Positions 24,623 through 33,477 of a DNA stretch of 64,000 nucleotides are shown one piece after another. Location of the stretch: contig NZ_CP042345.1 of NCBI RefSeq assembly GCF_007954425.1, positions 1,054,001-1,118,000 of the forward strand, in the 5' to 3' direction. The DNA is from Novosphingobium ginsenosidimutans (GTDB lineage: Bacteria; Pseudomonadota; Alphaproteobacteria; Sphingomonadales; Sphingomonadaceae). The notes below the pieces were generated by a model. The model saw only the letters and a program-made list of their open reading frames with translations, was not told where the DNA came from and searched no databases. Made by a program: the position numbers and the translations under genes. Each line of letters begins with the position of its first letter. The first letter of the stretch is position 1.

Positions 24623-26449
24623 TCAATCCGACGAAACCGATAATGTCGTCTTGCCGTCGTCTCCCAACTTCAAAGTGAATCTGTAAGCAGCAGTCTCTCC
24701 GATCAATAGCCGGATATTGCCGCCATGCTGGACCAGGGCGATGCTCCCACGATCCGGGACAAGCGTCGCACCTGCGCTGACCCCGAAATCGACTTGCTTC
24801 CAGTCCTCTGACGCAAGCTTTAACTGGTGCTCGCCAGGCTGCATCATGATCCGGACCGCGTATTGCCTGGGACCTTCCTTGATCAACGGTGCGCCGATTG
24901 ACCAGCCGTTCATGGAGCCTCGCAGGTAGATTGGCACATCCGCTTTGACTGCCTGAGGCTTTGTGCGCAGCAAGGTCATCGGCGGTCCACCCGCCACGAG
25001 CTGGAAACTTTGATAATCTGGCGCGAACTCTATCACTAATCCGCTGACGTTGGTTCGAAAGCGGACCGGACTTAGCGGGACGAGGCGTTCGGGGCGCGGC
25101 CCCCCAGTCTGCGCAAACAGGCCATCCTCCCGGGCATCGAGATAGACCGAAAGTCCGCCGCCTTCGAACAGGCCGGATGCCTGTGCCAGCTCTGCCGCAG
25201 AGCGCGGAAGCTCCACATCAGACGGCACGTCAAGTTCGGTCCAGCCATACAGGGCCGCCGCTGCGCGAACGATTTCGTCGGCAAGACGGCGGCCTTGGTT
25301 ACCATTCGTCAAGACTACGATCCCTTCGCCTCGCTCAGCATAGGCAATCATCGCAGACTGGAACCCTTCATTCGCGCCATCATGGCCGAACCGAAGATTT
25401 TCTCCGGTACCGGCAATCGCTGGCCCCAGACCCCAGTCTTTCCCGCCGGTGGTGAACATTGCTTTAGTCATGGCGGGTGACAGACGGTGGCCCGGCTTGC
25501 CTCTCGCCGAAGCCTGGATATCCAGCAGCAATCGAGCAAGGTCACTCGCCGTGGTCCACAGGCCGGCCGGGGCAAGCTCGGGATAAATGTGAAAACCTCC
25601 GCCGAGGACCTTGCCGTCGACGTGACCCAGCGCAGCATTTGCCAGAATGTCGCTCGAGGGTGGCTGGGCATATGCGCTGCGCGTCATCCCAAGCGGCTTC
25701 AAGAGTTCGCGCTGGGCAAGCCGCGAAAAGTCCATGCGGGTCGAGTTTTCAAGCGCCGCTTGCACGACCATGTAGCCGCCGCCAGAATACTGCCATTGCG
25801 AGCCGGCCGGCAGCACACTGCGAATTGCCGGATTATTGGCAGGCGGTTCGCCATCCATGATTTGGTTGAACGAGGGCAGGCGTTGATCTTTTCCGTATCC
25901 GGCGAATCCGTGGACCCCAAGTCCGCCGGTGTGGCTCAATAACTGCCGCAAGGTGACTCCTGATGGAGCCAGCTTGGGGTCGTTCGGCAACTGCCATTGT
26001 CGCAGGACGCGATTGATATCGTCATCGAGCAAGAGCTTGCCCTGTTCGACGGCCCGGAGTGCCATGATGGCTGTCGCTAGCTTGCTGATAGATGCGGCCT
26101 GGAATGCGGTATCAGCGGTGACTGGCCGGCAGCTTGCCAAGTCTCGCACGCCCCAGCCCCTCGCCCAATCGATCTTGCCATTGTGGATTACCGCGATGCT
26201 GACACCCGGCACCTGATAGGCGGCCATGCGTTCGGCCAGCGTGAATCGTTGTGCCTTATCCTGGACAATCGCCGGACGCAGGTTCGTCTCAAGTGCCTTC
26301 GTGCGCACATTCGACTTGCCTCCCAGTTCGGAGGGCAGCGGATGGCAATTTGCGACTGGTCCTTGGGCCCATCCCGCAGCAGAAAGCGTGAGAGCCAGCA
26401 GCGCGGACAAAACTCGGCCAATGGTTGGGGCGGGGTGCATTCTCACCAT
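24623..26449 (-). CDS. Serine beta-lactamase-family hydrolase with C-terminal beta domain
   Basis: A 608-residue exported protein (signal peptide ending near AAGWAQ). Residues about 60-400 are a class C beta-lactamase/CubicO-like domain: AASISKLATA (SxxK nucleophile motif), WQYSGGGYMVVQAAL (Tyr-Ser-Gly in the YxN position), LLSHTGGLG, and FGHDGANEGFQS (HxG-like third motif). The C-terminal part carries IYLRGSMNGWSIGAPLI, like a CBM48-type beta-sandwich, and ends in LGDDGKTTLSVSSD. Enzymes of this family are mostly esterases or D-aminopeptidases, not true beta-lactamases. A GAGGAA precedes the ATG. The substrate cannot be told. Confidence 0.85.
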   Translation of the reverse strand: MVRMHPAPTIGRVLSALLALTLSAAGWAQGPVANCHPLPSELGGKSNVRTKALETNLRPAIVQDKAQRFTLAERMAAYQVPGVSIAVIHNGKIDWARGWGVRDLASCRPVTADTAFQAASISKLATAIMALRAVEQGKLLLDDDINRVLRQWQLPNDPKLAPSGVTLRQLLSHTGGLGVHGFAGYGKDQRLPSFNQIMDGEPPANNPAIRSVLPAGSQWQYSGGGYMVVQAALENSTRMDFSRLAQRELLKPLGMTRSAYAQPPSSDILANAALGHVDGKVLGGGFHIYPELAPAGLWTTASDLARLLLDIQASARGKPGHRLSPAMTKAMFTTGGKDWGLGPAIAGTGENLRFGHDGANEGFQSAMIAYAERGEGIVVLTNGNQGRRLADEIVRAAAALYGWTELDVPSDVELPRSAAELAQASGLFEGGGLSVYLDAREDGLFAQTGGPRPERLVPLSPVRFRTNVSGLVIEFAPDYQSFQLVAGGPPMTLLRTKPQAVKADVPIYLRGSMNGWSIGAPLIKEGPRQYAVRIMMQPGEHQLKLASEDWKQVDFGVSAGATLVPDRGSIALVQHGGNIRLLIGETAAYRFTLKLGDDGKTTLSVSSD

Positions 26450-26567
26450 GATTTCCTCGGATCATTTGAAGGCTCTGCACCTAGATCCGGTCGATCATCG
26501 TCACTTGAACGCAAGGGCTATTCTTTGAACGGCTCCCAATCACCTGTCCCCGCCATGCCGTGGACTT

Positions 26568-27329
26568 CTAGAGAATCCGCAGAGATGTCGGCGAGATCCC
26601 GAACATGCGTTTGAAAGTGCGGCTGAAATGCGCGGAGTCGGCAAAGCCGGCCTCGTGTGCAACCACCGTCATGGGGTGGCCCTCGGCCATCAACGCTGTC
26701 GCCCGTGAAAGCCGTAACCACAGCAAGTAGGTCCTGAACGGTAGTCCAGTCTCTTCCACAAATAGATGGCGCAAGCGGCTAGCGGAAAGCCCGCTCAGAC
26801 CCTCGAAGTCGCGCAAACTGATCGCGCGATCGAGATTCTCGCCGGCTGCCGCCATCAATTTGCGCACGCGCAGGTCCGGAGCATCGCCGACCACACCCCC
26901 GGTGAGCTGCTCGACCAACTGGCGCCCAAGCAATTCGAGCTTGTTAATGCCGCCCTCATCCGCGCGAAATGCACTGAGCACAGCATCAGAAAGTGGCCGA
27001 AGTTTATCGAACGGCACCGGCGCCAGCTTGGCCTGCTGCAAAAGTGAACGGGCTACCGTTCTCCCAGACCGGCTATCGGGGTCAATGAACAGATGCGCAA
27101 TGACGCCGCTGGACTCGAACACATGTGGGGCGTTCGGCGCAATAATGACTGCCGGACTGTCAAGCGCGGTGTCTTCGGCCTCAAATCGCATCCACCCACC
27201 CAGTGAAATGCTGATCTGTACGGCGTGATGCGCATGGGTCTCGGTCCGTGACCCGGGCTTGACCACGTCGACTACCCAGAGGCTTCCGCCTTGCCACATG
27301 GCGATCCGGGTTTGCGCCAAAAGGGTCAT
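26568..27329 (-). CDS. AraC-family transcriptional regulator
   Basis: About 253 residues from the ATG at 27329. Starts at 27347, 27419 or TTG 27452 are also in frame and cannot be excluded. The N-terminal cupin-like sensor (GSRTETHAHHAVQISISLGG) is followed by a C-terminal pair of helix-turn-helix motifs: ISLRDFEGLSGLSASRLRHLFVEETG and AEGHPMTVVAHEAGFADSAHFSRTFKRMFGISP. It is divergent from the operon starting at 27506 and is the obvious candidate regulator of that operon. The hydrolase gene at 24623 is on the same strand downstream. Confidence 0.9.
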   Translation of the reverse strand: MTLLAQTRIAMWQGGSLWVVDVVKPGSRTETHAHHAVQISISLGGWMRFEAEDTALDSPAVIIAPNAPHVFESSGVIAHLFIDPDSRSGRTVARSLLQQAKLAPVPFDKLRPLSDAVLSAFRADEGGINKLELLGRQLVEQLTGGVVGDAPDLRVRKLMAAAGENLDRAISLRDFEGLSGLSASRLRHLFVEETGLPFRTYLLWLRLSRATALMAEGHPMTVVAHEAGFADSAHFSRTFKRMFGISPTSLRIL

Positions 27330-27505
27330 GCAATCCCAATACACCATTTTGCCAATCGCACACACGCCAGCCGAACCATTCAAGCCGCTTGCGGTAGCTT
27401 TCGGCAAAAGGGCGGACATGCATCCAATCTTCAGCGCTTCATGGAGGCTCAAGCATTGTCACGCGCATTCAGGCTTTCGAACGGCAACAAGACGGAGCAG
27501 ATCTC

Positions 27506-27955
27506 GTGACCGCGGCAGATCTTGCGCGCGTTAGTTGTAGCGCATTTTTTCTGGCCGGCCTGATCACAGGTTGGTGGAAATACCGATGCATTGCCGCCAG
27601 CCCGACGGCCACAGCCCCGGTCTACGTCGACATCTGCCACCGCGCGGCGTTGATGTATGCCTTCGCGTGCCTGGTCTTGGCCGAACTGGCCAGTTTGAGC
27701 GCTTGGCCCGCGGCAGTGAATCTATGGGCGGTTGGCGGGCCGATCCTGTTCTTTGCGCTCGCCCTGGCAAGCTATGCCGTGCACGCGTTACTGGCTGACA
27801 CCGACAATCAGTTGGCGCAGCCTCACCGGCTAGGGCGACACGCCGTTCACCCGGCGATGGTCAAGGGCTTCATGGTTCTGCTCGCCACGGTTGAGATCGG
27901 AGGTTCGGCTGTCCTTGCGGCAGGTTACCTCCGTACGCTGACTGTCACTGCCTGA
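27506..27955 (+). CDS. Uncharacterised four-helix membrane protein
   Basis: A 149-residue protein from GTG at 27506 (GGAG nine bases upstream) with about four membrane helices: SCSAFFLAGLITGWWKY, AALMYAFACLVLAELASL, AVGGPILFFALALASYAVHAL and MVLLATVEIGGSAVLAAGYL. I do not recognise the family. It is the first gene of an operon with another membrane protein (18 bases away) and a hydrolase, divergent from the AraC regulator. Confidence 0.7.
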   Translation: MTAADLARVSCSAFFLAGLITGWWKYRCIAASPTATAPVYVDICHRAALMYAFACLVLAELASLSAWPAAVNLWAVGGPILFFALALASYAVHALLADTDNQLAQPHRLGRHAVHPAMVKGFMVLLATVEIGGSAVLAAGYLRTLTVTA

Positions 27956-27973
27956 CCAACGAGGAGACTTGGC

Positions 27974-28441
27974 ATGGCTTATCTGATCGGAGTTTTGCTT
28001 GCCGCTGCGACGCTGGCCTTCACCAAGAGCACAGGGATGGATCGTGATCGCGCACTCTACCCGTTGATGTTGATTGTTATCGCTTCGTACTATGCCCTAT
28101 TCGCCGTCATATCAGGTCGCAATTCCGTGCTCTTGCAAGAGCTGGTCATGATCGGCCTGTTCGTGTCGGCAGCTTGGCTTGGTTTCACGCGTTGGCCGTG
28201 GCTGCTCGTTGCGGGTCTGGCAGGTCACGGGCTGTTTGATGCAGTGCACGGGCACCTGATCGCGAATACCGGCGTGCCTGCCTGGTGGCCAGCCTTTTGC
28301 CTCGCCTTTGATGGTAGCGCTGCTGCCTATGTCGCCTGGCGCCTTCATGCCGAGAACCGGCTTACGGGAACCAGTATCCCAGCCACGAAAATGACCGAAC
28401 TTCAGATCATTCCTGGCCATGTCGGGGGAGCAGGTCGATGA
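27974..28441 (+). CDS. Small membrane protein, DUF6010-like
   Basis: A 155-residue protein with four or five membrane helices. The motif LLVAGLAGHGLFDAVHGHLI followed by NTGVPAWWPAFCLAFDGSAAAYVAW (histidines in a helix, then a Trp/Pro loop and an Asp-containing helix) resembles the DUF6010 family. GAGG precedes the ATG. Its TGA overlaps the ATG of the following hydrolase (ATGA), so the two are coupled. Role unknown. Confidence 0.7.
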   Translation: MAYLIGVLLAAATLAFTKSTGMDRDRALYPLMLIVIASYYALFAVISGRNSVLLQELVMIGLFVSAAWLGFTRWPWLLVAGLAGHGLFDAVHGHLIANTGVPAWWPAFCLAFDGSAAAYVAWRLHAENRLTGTSIPATKMTELQIIPGHVGGAGR

Positions 28442-29364
28442 GAAAATTGACAAGTGCATTCGCTTTGGGTTGCCTCGCCGCCTTTGCGCCGGTTCAAGCC
28501 GTATCCCAGGGTGTGCCGGCAGCAGGCGTCTCCTATTCGCTCCAGCAGAGCGCAGCAGAAGATCCTGGTAATCGCCCCATACCCATCGTGATCTGGGCCC
28601 CGAAGGCGGGATCGCGCTTGGGCCTGATCGTAATTTCGCACGGAACTGGCGCTGGCCCCACCGCGCATATCGATACCGCACAGGCCTTGGCTGAGGCGGG
28701 CTTTGTTGTCGTCGCGCCAATGCACCCTGGCGACAATTTCCAAGACGATGCCAGTGTGGGGAAGTCGAACTGGTTTGCTGATCGCTCACGGCATGTGGCC
28801 AGGGTGATCGACTACATGCTGACCGATTGGGAGGGGCATGCGCGTATTGCGCCGCGTCGGATCGGGATTTTCGGCTTCTCGGCTGGCGGAACGACTGCCC
28901 TCATATCGGTCGGCGGTGCGCCGGATCTTGGGCGCGTTACGCCCCACTGCGCCAGTGCCCCCGAATTTGTCTGCCAGATCATGCGCCCCAATGTTCCAAA
29001 ACAAGCCCCCCAGTGGACCCATGACAAGCGCATTGCCGCAGCGGTAGTTACCGCACCGGGCATTGGCTTTGCATTCCCGCCGAACGGCCTCAAGCACGTG
29101 CGCGTGCCGGTCCAGCTCTGGGCGGGCTCCGCCGACGAGACCGTGCCTTATGCTTCAAATACGGCGATTGTCAGAAACCTGCTGCCGCAGGCGCCCGAGT
29201 TCCACAACGTGGATGGCGCAGTCCACCTCTCATTCCTGGCACCCTGCACCGCGCAGACGCCAGCATTCCTGTGCCAGGATCGCCCCGGGTTTGATCGGGC
29301 ACAGTTCCATGCCAGCTTCAATCAATCAGTGACGGCGTTCTTTCAGAAGCAGCTCAAGCGATGA
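28438..29364 (+). CDS. Exported alpha/beta hydrolase (dienelactone hydrolase-like)
   Basis: A 308-residue protein with a signal peptide (LTSAFALGCLAAFAPVQAV). The alpha/beta hydrolase signs are LGLIVISHGTGAGPTAH (oxyanion region), RIGIFGFSAGGTTAL (nucleophile elbow G-F-S-A-G), VQLWAGSADETVPYAS (acid) and NVDGAVHLSFL (His). Extra loops contain several Cys, which may form disulfides in the periplasm. It closes the three-gene operon 27506-29364. The substrate is probably an ester but is unknown. Confidence 0.85.
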   Translation: MRKLTSAFALGCLAAFAPVQAVSQGVPAAGVSYSLQQSAAEDPGNRPIPIVIWAPKAGSRLGLIVISHGTGAGPTAHIDTAQALAEAGFVVVAPMHPGDNFQDDASVGKSNWFADRSRHVARVIDYMLTDWEGHARIAPRRIGIFGFSAGGTTALISVGGAPDLGRVTPHCASAPEFVCQIMRPNVPKQAPQWTHDKRIAAAVVTAPGIGFAFPPNGLKHVRVPVQLWAGSADETVPYASNTAIVRNLLPQAPEFHNVDGAVHLSFLAPCTAQTPAFLCQDRPGFDRAQFHASFNQSVTAFFQKQLKR

Positions 29365-29573
29365 CAGGGAACTGCCGTTCGTATTGAGGAATATCAGTTC
29401 TTAGTCTGGCTTTGGACAAGGCGGCCAGCCACCTTCTGGGCGGCGATGAATGGACGTCGGGATTCGAGCTCCAACTTTGCGCTTAAACGGTCCGCTTCGT
29501 CAGCAAGGACTCTGCGCGAATGTCCGCAATGTTGTCGGGTCCGGTCAGTCCTCTTTTGAGGAAAATCGTGCGT

Positions 29574-29603
29574 TACCGGCCATTGGCGTGCCAACGGCCG
29601 GTA
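29574..29603 (-). terminator. Strong hairpin after the tyrosine integrase gene
   Basis: TACCGGCC (29574-29581) and TTGGC (29583-29587) pair with GCCAA (29590-29594) and GGCCGGTA (29596-29603), with a single A/C mismatch and a 2-base apex (effectively a 4-base loop). It starts six bases past the integrase stop. Its design resembles the hairpin at 17020-17053. Confidence 0.7.
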
Positions 29604-29608
29604 TACAA

Positions 29609-30241
29609 TCAGATGTCCGTCCGCTCTGACAAAGTCAGTGCATCATCAACGTCGACGCCGAGATACCGCACGGTGTTCTCAATGTTGGTGTGACCGAGCA
29701 GGATCTGTACCGCCCGCAGATTGCCGGTCGCCTTGTAGATCAGCGAAGCCTTGGTCCTTCGCAGCGAGTGGGTTCCAAATTCCCGCTTATCCAGGCCGAT
29801 GATTGTAACCCATTCGTCGACTAGGCGAGCGTACTGCCTGGTGCTGAGGTGACCCAAGTAATCAATGCGGCTCGGAAACACGAAATCTCGCAGAGAACCA
29901 CCGCGATGCCCCAGCCAGACCGCGACACTTCGCCGCGCTTCAGTCATGATCTCGAACTGCACCGGTCGTCTGGTCTTCTGCTGGATGATCGTCGCGCGAT
30001 TACGAAACTCTCCAGCCGATATCAGATCGCCGATTTTGAGTTTGACGAGATCACAGCCCCGCAATTTGCTGTCGATTGCCAGATCGAACAATGCGCGGTC
30101 ACGAAGCCTCTGGTGCTCATCAAGATAGAAGCGGATTGCCCAGATATCGCGGGGCCGCAACGGTCGCTTTGCTCCTACTGTCTGGCCAATATTCCAAGGG
30201 CGCCGGCTTTGGATGGCGGGGTCGAAATCAGAATGTCCCAT
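29609..30241 (-). CDS. Tyrosine recombinase (site-specific integrase)
   Basis: A 210-residue phage-type integrase consisting of little more than the catalytic domain. The active site is visible: Arg in LAIDSKLRGCDLVKLK, Lys in QQKTRRPVQFEI, HSLRR (His and second Arg in GTHSLRRTKASLIYK), the second His in LLGHTNIENT and the nucleophile Tyr in VRYLGVDVDDA. The arm-binding domain is missing, as in many short integron- or island-type enzymes. The ATG at 30241 has GGAG seven bases upstream, but that ribosome-binding site is inside a hairpin (30246-30280), suggesting translational control. Confidence 0.9.
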   Translation of the reverse strand: MGHSDFDPAIQSRRPWNIGQTVGAKRPLRPRDIWAIRFYLDEHQRLRDRALFDLAIDSKLRGCDLVKLKIGDLISAGEFRNRATIIQQKTRRPVQFEIMTEARRSVAVWLGHRGGSLRDFVFPSRIDYLGHLSTRQYARLVDEWVTIIGLDKREFGTHSLRRTKASLIYKATGNLRAVQILLGHTNIENTVRYLGVDVDDALTLSERTDI

Positions 30242-30245
30242 AGCA

Positions 30246-30280
30246 GTTCTCCGGGTGGCCGAATTGGCCGATCGGAGAAC
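30246..30280 (-). promoter_or_regulatory. Hairpin that sequesters the integrase Shine-Dalgarno
   Basis: GTTCTCCG (30246-30253) and CGGAGAAC (30273-30280) form a perfect 8-bp stem. Inside it GGCC/GGCC (30257-30260, 30266-30269) adds a second stem. On the minus strand the GGAG that serves the ATG at 30241 (spacing 7) is part of the stem, so the ribosome-binding site would be closed in the folded leader. It could also be a DNA operator. Confidence 0.6.
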
Positions 30281-30429
30281 GCCGCACTCAGCTCATCCGC
30301 TTCCGCTGACAAAGCGGCCATCTATGTGCAGACTAGCTCGCTTCAAAAGCGGACCGCTGATTATGTCCCAAATGCTGGCCATCGGCACTATCAGTGCCCG
30401 CAGTAGCACCTGGAATTAATCGCCAGCAT

Positions 30430-32769
30430 TCAGGCGACAGAACCGGCAAAGCGCTGGCCTTGAATCTCGACGCCGAACCGCTGGATGAGCTCGTGTACCG
30501 CTGCCGCAGGAACCGGGCGATTGACGAGATAGCCCTGCACCAGATCGCAGCCTTCGCGTTGCAGGACATCCAGCTGGGTCAGTTCTTCGACGCCCTCAGC
30601 CAACGCTTCGATCCCCAAGGCATGCGCTAACGTAATGATTGCGCGAATGATCGCAAAGCCGGAAGCTTCGGTTTCCAGTCCGCGAACGAAGCTCTGATCG
30701 ATCTTGAGCTTATCGAATGGGAACGACCGCAGATAGCTTAGTGATGAGTATCCGGTGCCAAAGTCGTCGAGGGCAATCCTGATTCCAAGCGCGCGCAACG
30801 AATGCAGTGTTTCGAGGGTGCGCTTGACGTTGCCAATGAAGATGCTTTCGGTGATTTCTAACTCAAGCCGCTCAGCTGGAAGGCCGCTGGCAGACAACGC
30901 CTGAATGACGGTTTGCTTTAGTCCGGGCGAAGCAAACTGCTTAGGCGAAACGTTTACGGCAACCATCATCGAATTCGGCCAGGTCGCAGCAATGCGGCAG
31001 GTTTCGCGCAGAACCCACTCCCCGATCGGCACGATCAGACCTGAATCTTCAGCAAGCGGAATGAAGTCAGCTGGGCTGACCATGCCTTGGACGGGATGGT
31101 TCCACCGCAGCAGCGCCTCGAAACCTTTAATCTGCTGTTCCGCGACACTGTAGAGCGGCTGGAAATAGACCTCAAACTGGCCCTCTCGAATTGCCGAACG
31201 CAGGTCCACCTCGAGCTTTCGGCGGCGGCGAGCTTCTTCATCGAGTGCTGCCTCGAAGAAGTGATACGCACCTTTCCCATCGTTTTTAGCCTGATAAAGC
31301 GCCAGGTCGGCATTCTTTAGGAGCGTTTCGCGGTCGGCTCCATCGGCGGGCCCAACCGCGATGCCAAAGCTAGCGGAGAGCGCCACAGCCTGTTCACCAA
31401 TCAGGATCTCGCCGGTTAGGGTCTTGCTGAGCAATTGCGCAATCCGCGCGAGGTTTGCTTCGGCGTTCAACCCTTGCAACAGAATGCCAAATTCATCACC
31501 GCCAAAGCGCGCGAGCTCAGCTTCCGGCATTGCAGCCTGGAGCCGCTGACTGACTATGCGGAGCAGTTCGTCACCGGTGGGGTGGCCGAGCGTATCGTTG
31601 ATCAACTTGAAATCGTCGAGGTCGATGAAGGCAATGAGATTGCGCCGCTCGTCAGATTGCGTGTCGATCGCCCGGTCGAGCTTTTCGATAAAGAACCGCC
31701 GGTTTGGCAGGCCGGTCAGGCTGTCATGCAAAGCAACATGTGTGATTTGCCGCTCACGCTCATCAATCGCATCGACCATCGAATTGAAGTTGGACGCAAG
31801 TGCGGCAATTTCATCGTCGCCAGCGACAGCGACGCGGATCACCTCTCCACTGCCGAAACGGCGCACGGCATCGGTCAAAGCGCTTAGCGGACGGGTTACC
31901 CGTGCAGAGAGCTTAACGGCCAGCCATCCTGCAACCGCCAAGCCCACCAAGGCAATAAACAGCAGGAGCAATTTGAGCCACGCATAGCCGGCCATTGCAT
32001 CAGCCAACGAATGAGTCAGTATGAGGCGGGGTGCTACGGCCGTTTGCATGCTGGGCAGCGGCGAAATGCGCGCAAGCACTGTCTCGCCAGCCAAGTCCAC
32101 TTCGACAATTGTGCCGCTCGGGATACCTGACAGCGCAGCAGGCAAGCGATTAGCAGTGGTGACACTGGCTTCGATTGCAACGGCGGACAACTTGCTCAGC
32201 TTGGTCATGTCAGCTCGGGACATCGGCTGCGCAACCAGTAGCCAGCCAGCCAGATCGGGCATTTCGATCGGCGCGGCGACAGCCAGGCCAAGCTGACCGC
32301 CAAGGTCGATCACGCCGCGAGATTGCTGATCTTCGAGTGTAGCGAATACTGCGGAGCCATCGATAGCTGGCGCATTGCTGGAGGTGACGATGCTGCCATC
32401 AAGCCCGATCACCATTGCGACCCGGCTGCCGGTGCGGGCAGCGAGCGAATCCAAAGCGGAAGCGAGTGTGGCCCGGTCGCCGACCGCATACGCCGAACGG
32501 AACCCAAAGTCGCGAGCAACGACATTGGCCGAAGCCTGCATGACCGCCGCCCGGTTCTCGATTATATTGTCGAACACGCGCGAATTGGCGGCCATGTCGC
32601 GCTGCGCGGCAAGCTGGGCAAAATGGTTGATGCCCTGACTGGATACGAGCAGCGAGAGCGACATCAGAACTGCCAGAACGCCAAGAAAGGTAAGCGTTAT
32701 CCTCTCACGGAAGGATTTCAGCTTCGGGAGCTTACAGCGAACCAAACGAAGGCGTGCCGCGCGTTTCAT
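30430..32769 (-). CDS. GGDEF-EAL c-di-GMP enzyme with extracytoplasmic sensor
   Basis: A 779-residue membrane protein. An N-terminal helix (about 25-45) is followed by an extracytoplasmic sensor of about 210 residues, a second helix (about 262-285), and HAMP (LSARVTRPLSALTDAVRRFGSGE). The GGDEF domain has the intact motif FGGDEFG near residue 423, and the EAL domain (EALLRW near 551) has NVSPKQF, ELEITESIF and LDDFGTGYSSLSYLRSFPFDKLKID. Both catalytic signatures look complete, so it could make and break c-di-GMP. One base separates it from the upstream cupredoxin-like gene on the same strand. Confidence 0.95.
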   Translation of the reverse strand: MKRAARLRLVRCKLPKLKSFRERITLTFLGVLAVLMSLSLLVSSQGINHFAQLAAQRDMAANSRVFDNIIENRAAVMQASANVVARDFGFRSAYAVGDRATLASALDSLAARTGSRVAMVIGLDGSIVTSSNAPAIDGSAVFATLEDQQSRGVIDLGGQLGLAVAAPIEMPDLAGWLLVAQPMSRADMTKLSKLSAVAIEASVTTANRLPAALSGIPSGTIVEVDLAGETVLARISPLPSMQTAVAPRLILTHSLADAMAGYAWLKLLLLFIALVGLAVAGWLAVKLSARVTRPLSALTDAVRRFGSGEVIRVAVAGDDEIAALASNFNSMVDAIDERERQITHVALHDSLTGLPNRRFFIEKLDRAIDTQSDERRNLIAFIDLDDFKLINDTLGHPTGDELLRIVSQRLQAAMPEAELARFGGDEFGILLQGLNAEANLARIAQLLSKTLTGEILIGEQAVALSASFGIAVGPADGADRETLLKNADLALYQAKNDGKGAYHFFEAALDEEARRRRKLEVDLRSAIREGQFEVYFQPLYSVAEQQIKGFEALLRWNHPVQGMVSPADFIPLAEDSGLIVPIGEWVLRETCRIAATWPNSMMVAVNVSPKQFASPGLKQTVIQALSASGLPAERLELEITESIFIGNVKRTLETLHSLRALGIRIALDDFGTGYSSLSYLRSFPFDKLKIDQSFVRGLETEASGFAIIRAIITLAHALGIEALAEGVEELTQLDVLQREGCDLVQGYLVNRPVPAAAVHELIQRFGVEIQGQRFAGSVA

Positions 32770-32770
32770 A

Positions 32771-33391
32771 TTAGCGAACTGGTACGGAGATGACCACAGC
32801 CTGCCCGGCTTTGGCAGTCACGGTCTGGACCAAGACGTTATCAGTACCGCGCAGCCGCGGATGCCAGACAGTGATGCTGTAGCTGCCAGGTCCAAGCGAT
32901 CGAATGGCGGTTCGGCCGCCCGCGTCGGTCACGTTGGCAAACGGCGTGTTGGTAACCCGGATATAGCCGCGCATCTGATCGTGGATGTTGCAGCCTAGCA
33001 CTGCTGTCCCGGCCACGGCGAACCGCTGTATGCGGTTCTGCTCGCGGCCATAAAGATCGATCTGGAAGCGCCCAGTGCGCGAAAAGCTGTAGACCGAGTG
33101 CCGAACCGTATCCAGGTTGGGGAAGGCGACATTTGCGCCAACCGGAACGATCAGGGTGCCCGGTACGAAGGCTAGATCGCGCTGCGCCATGGCACTCCGC
33201 CACGGAAAAGCGGCAGGTAGGGTGCTGCCCTGCGGCCGCGCAACCTCAACGACGGCCTGGTAGACCGGAGCGCCATTCTGATCGATCACCCGCACTGCCA
33301 GTTCGGCTGGCGGAGACGCAGAAACGGCGGCGAGTGAGCAAAGCGCCAAAACCGCCTTCAAATGGCGCGAATGACGCGATGCGCTTCCCAT
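32771..33391 (-). CDS. Cupredoxin-like exported protein ('methylamine utilization'-annotated type)
   Basis: A 206-residue exported protein (signal peptide about residues 10-27). The central part has the type-1-copper-like ligand pattern: VAFPNLDTVRHSVYSFS (first His) and AVLGCNIHDQMRGYIRV (Cys, His, Met). The C-terminal part (DAGGRTAIRSLGPGSYSITVWHP) is a carboxypeptidase-regulatory-like beta domain. Databases commonly name this type 'methylamine utilization protein', although no methylamine genes are here. It is directly upstream of the GGDEF-EAL gene, in the same operon, and may supply a copper- or redox-related signal to its sensor. Confidence 0.8.
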   Translation of the reverse strand: MGSASRHSRHLKAVLALCSLAAVSASPPAELAVRVIDQNGAPVYQAVVEVARPQGSTLPAAFPWRSAMAQRDLAFVPGTLIVPVGANVAFPNLDTVRHSVYSFSRTGRFQIDLYGREQNRIQRFAVAGTAVLGCNIHDQMRGYIRVTNTPFANVTDAGGRTAIRSLGPGSYSITVWHPRLRGTDNVLVQTVTAKAGQAVVISVPVR

Positions 33392-33477
33392 GCCGAGCCG
33401 GGCTAGAGCAAAACCCTTAAAAGAATGACTAACCGCTCGATAACGCGTTTTAAACCACAGTTAGGCATATCGGGCTG

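Noticed and set aside
24623-26449. Antibiotic-resistance beta-lactamase
   Set aside because: The SxxK, Tyr and HxG motifs fit the broad class C/CubicO family, but a C-terminal beta domain and missing YxN argue for an esterase or peptidase rather than a resistance enzyme.
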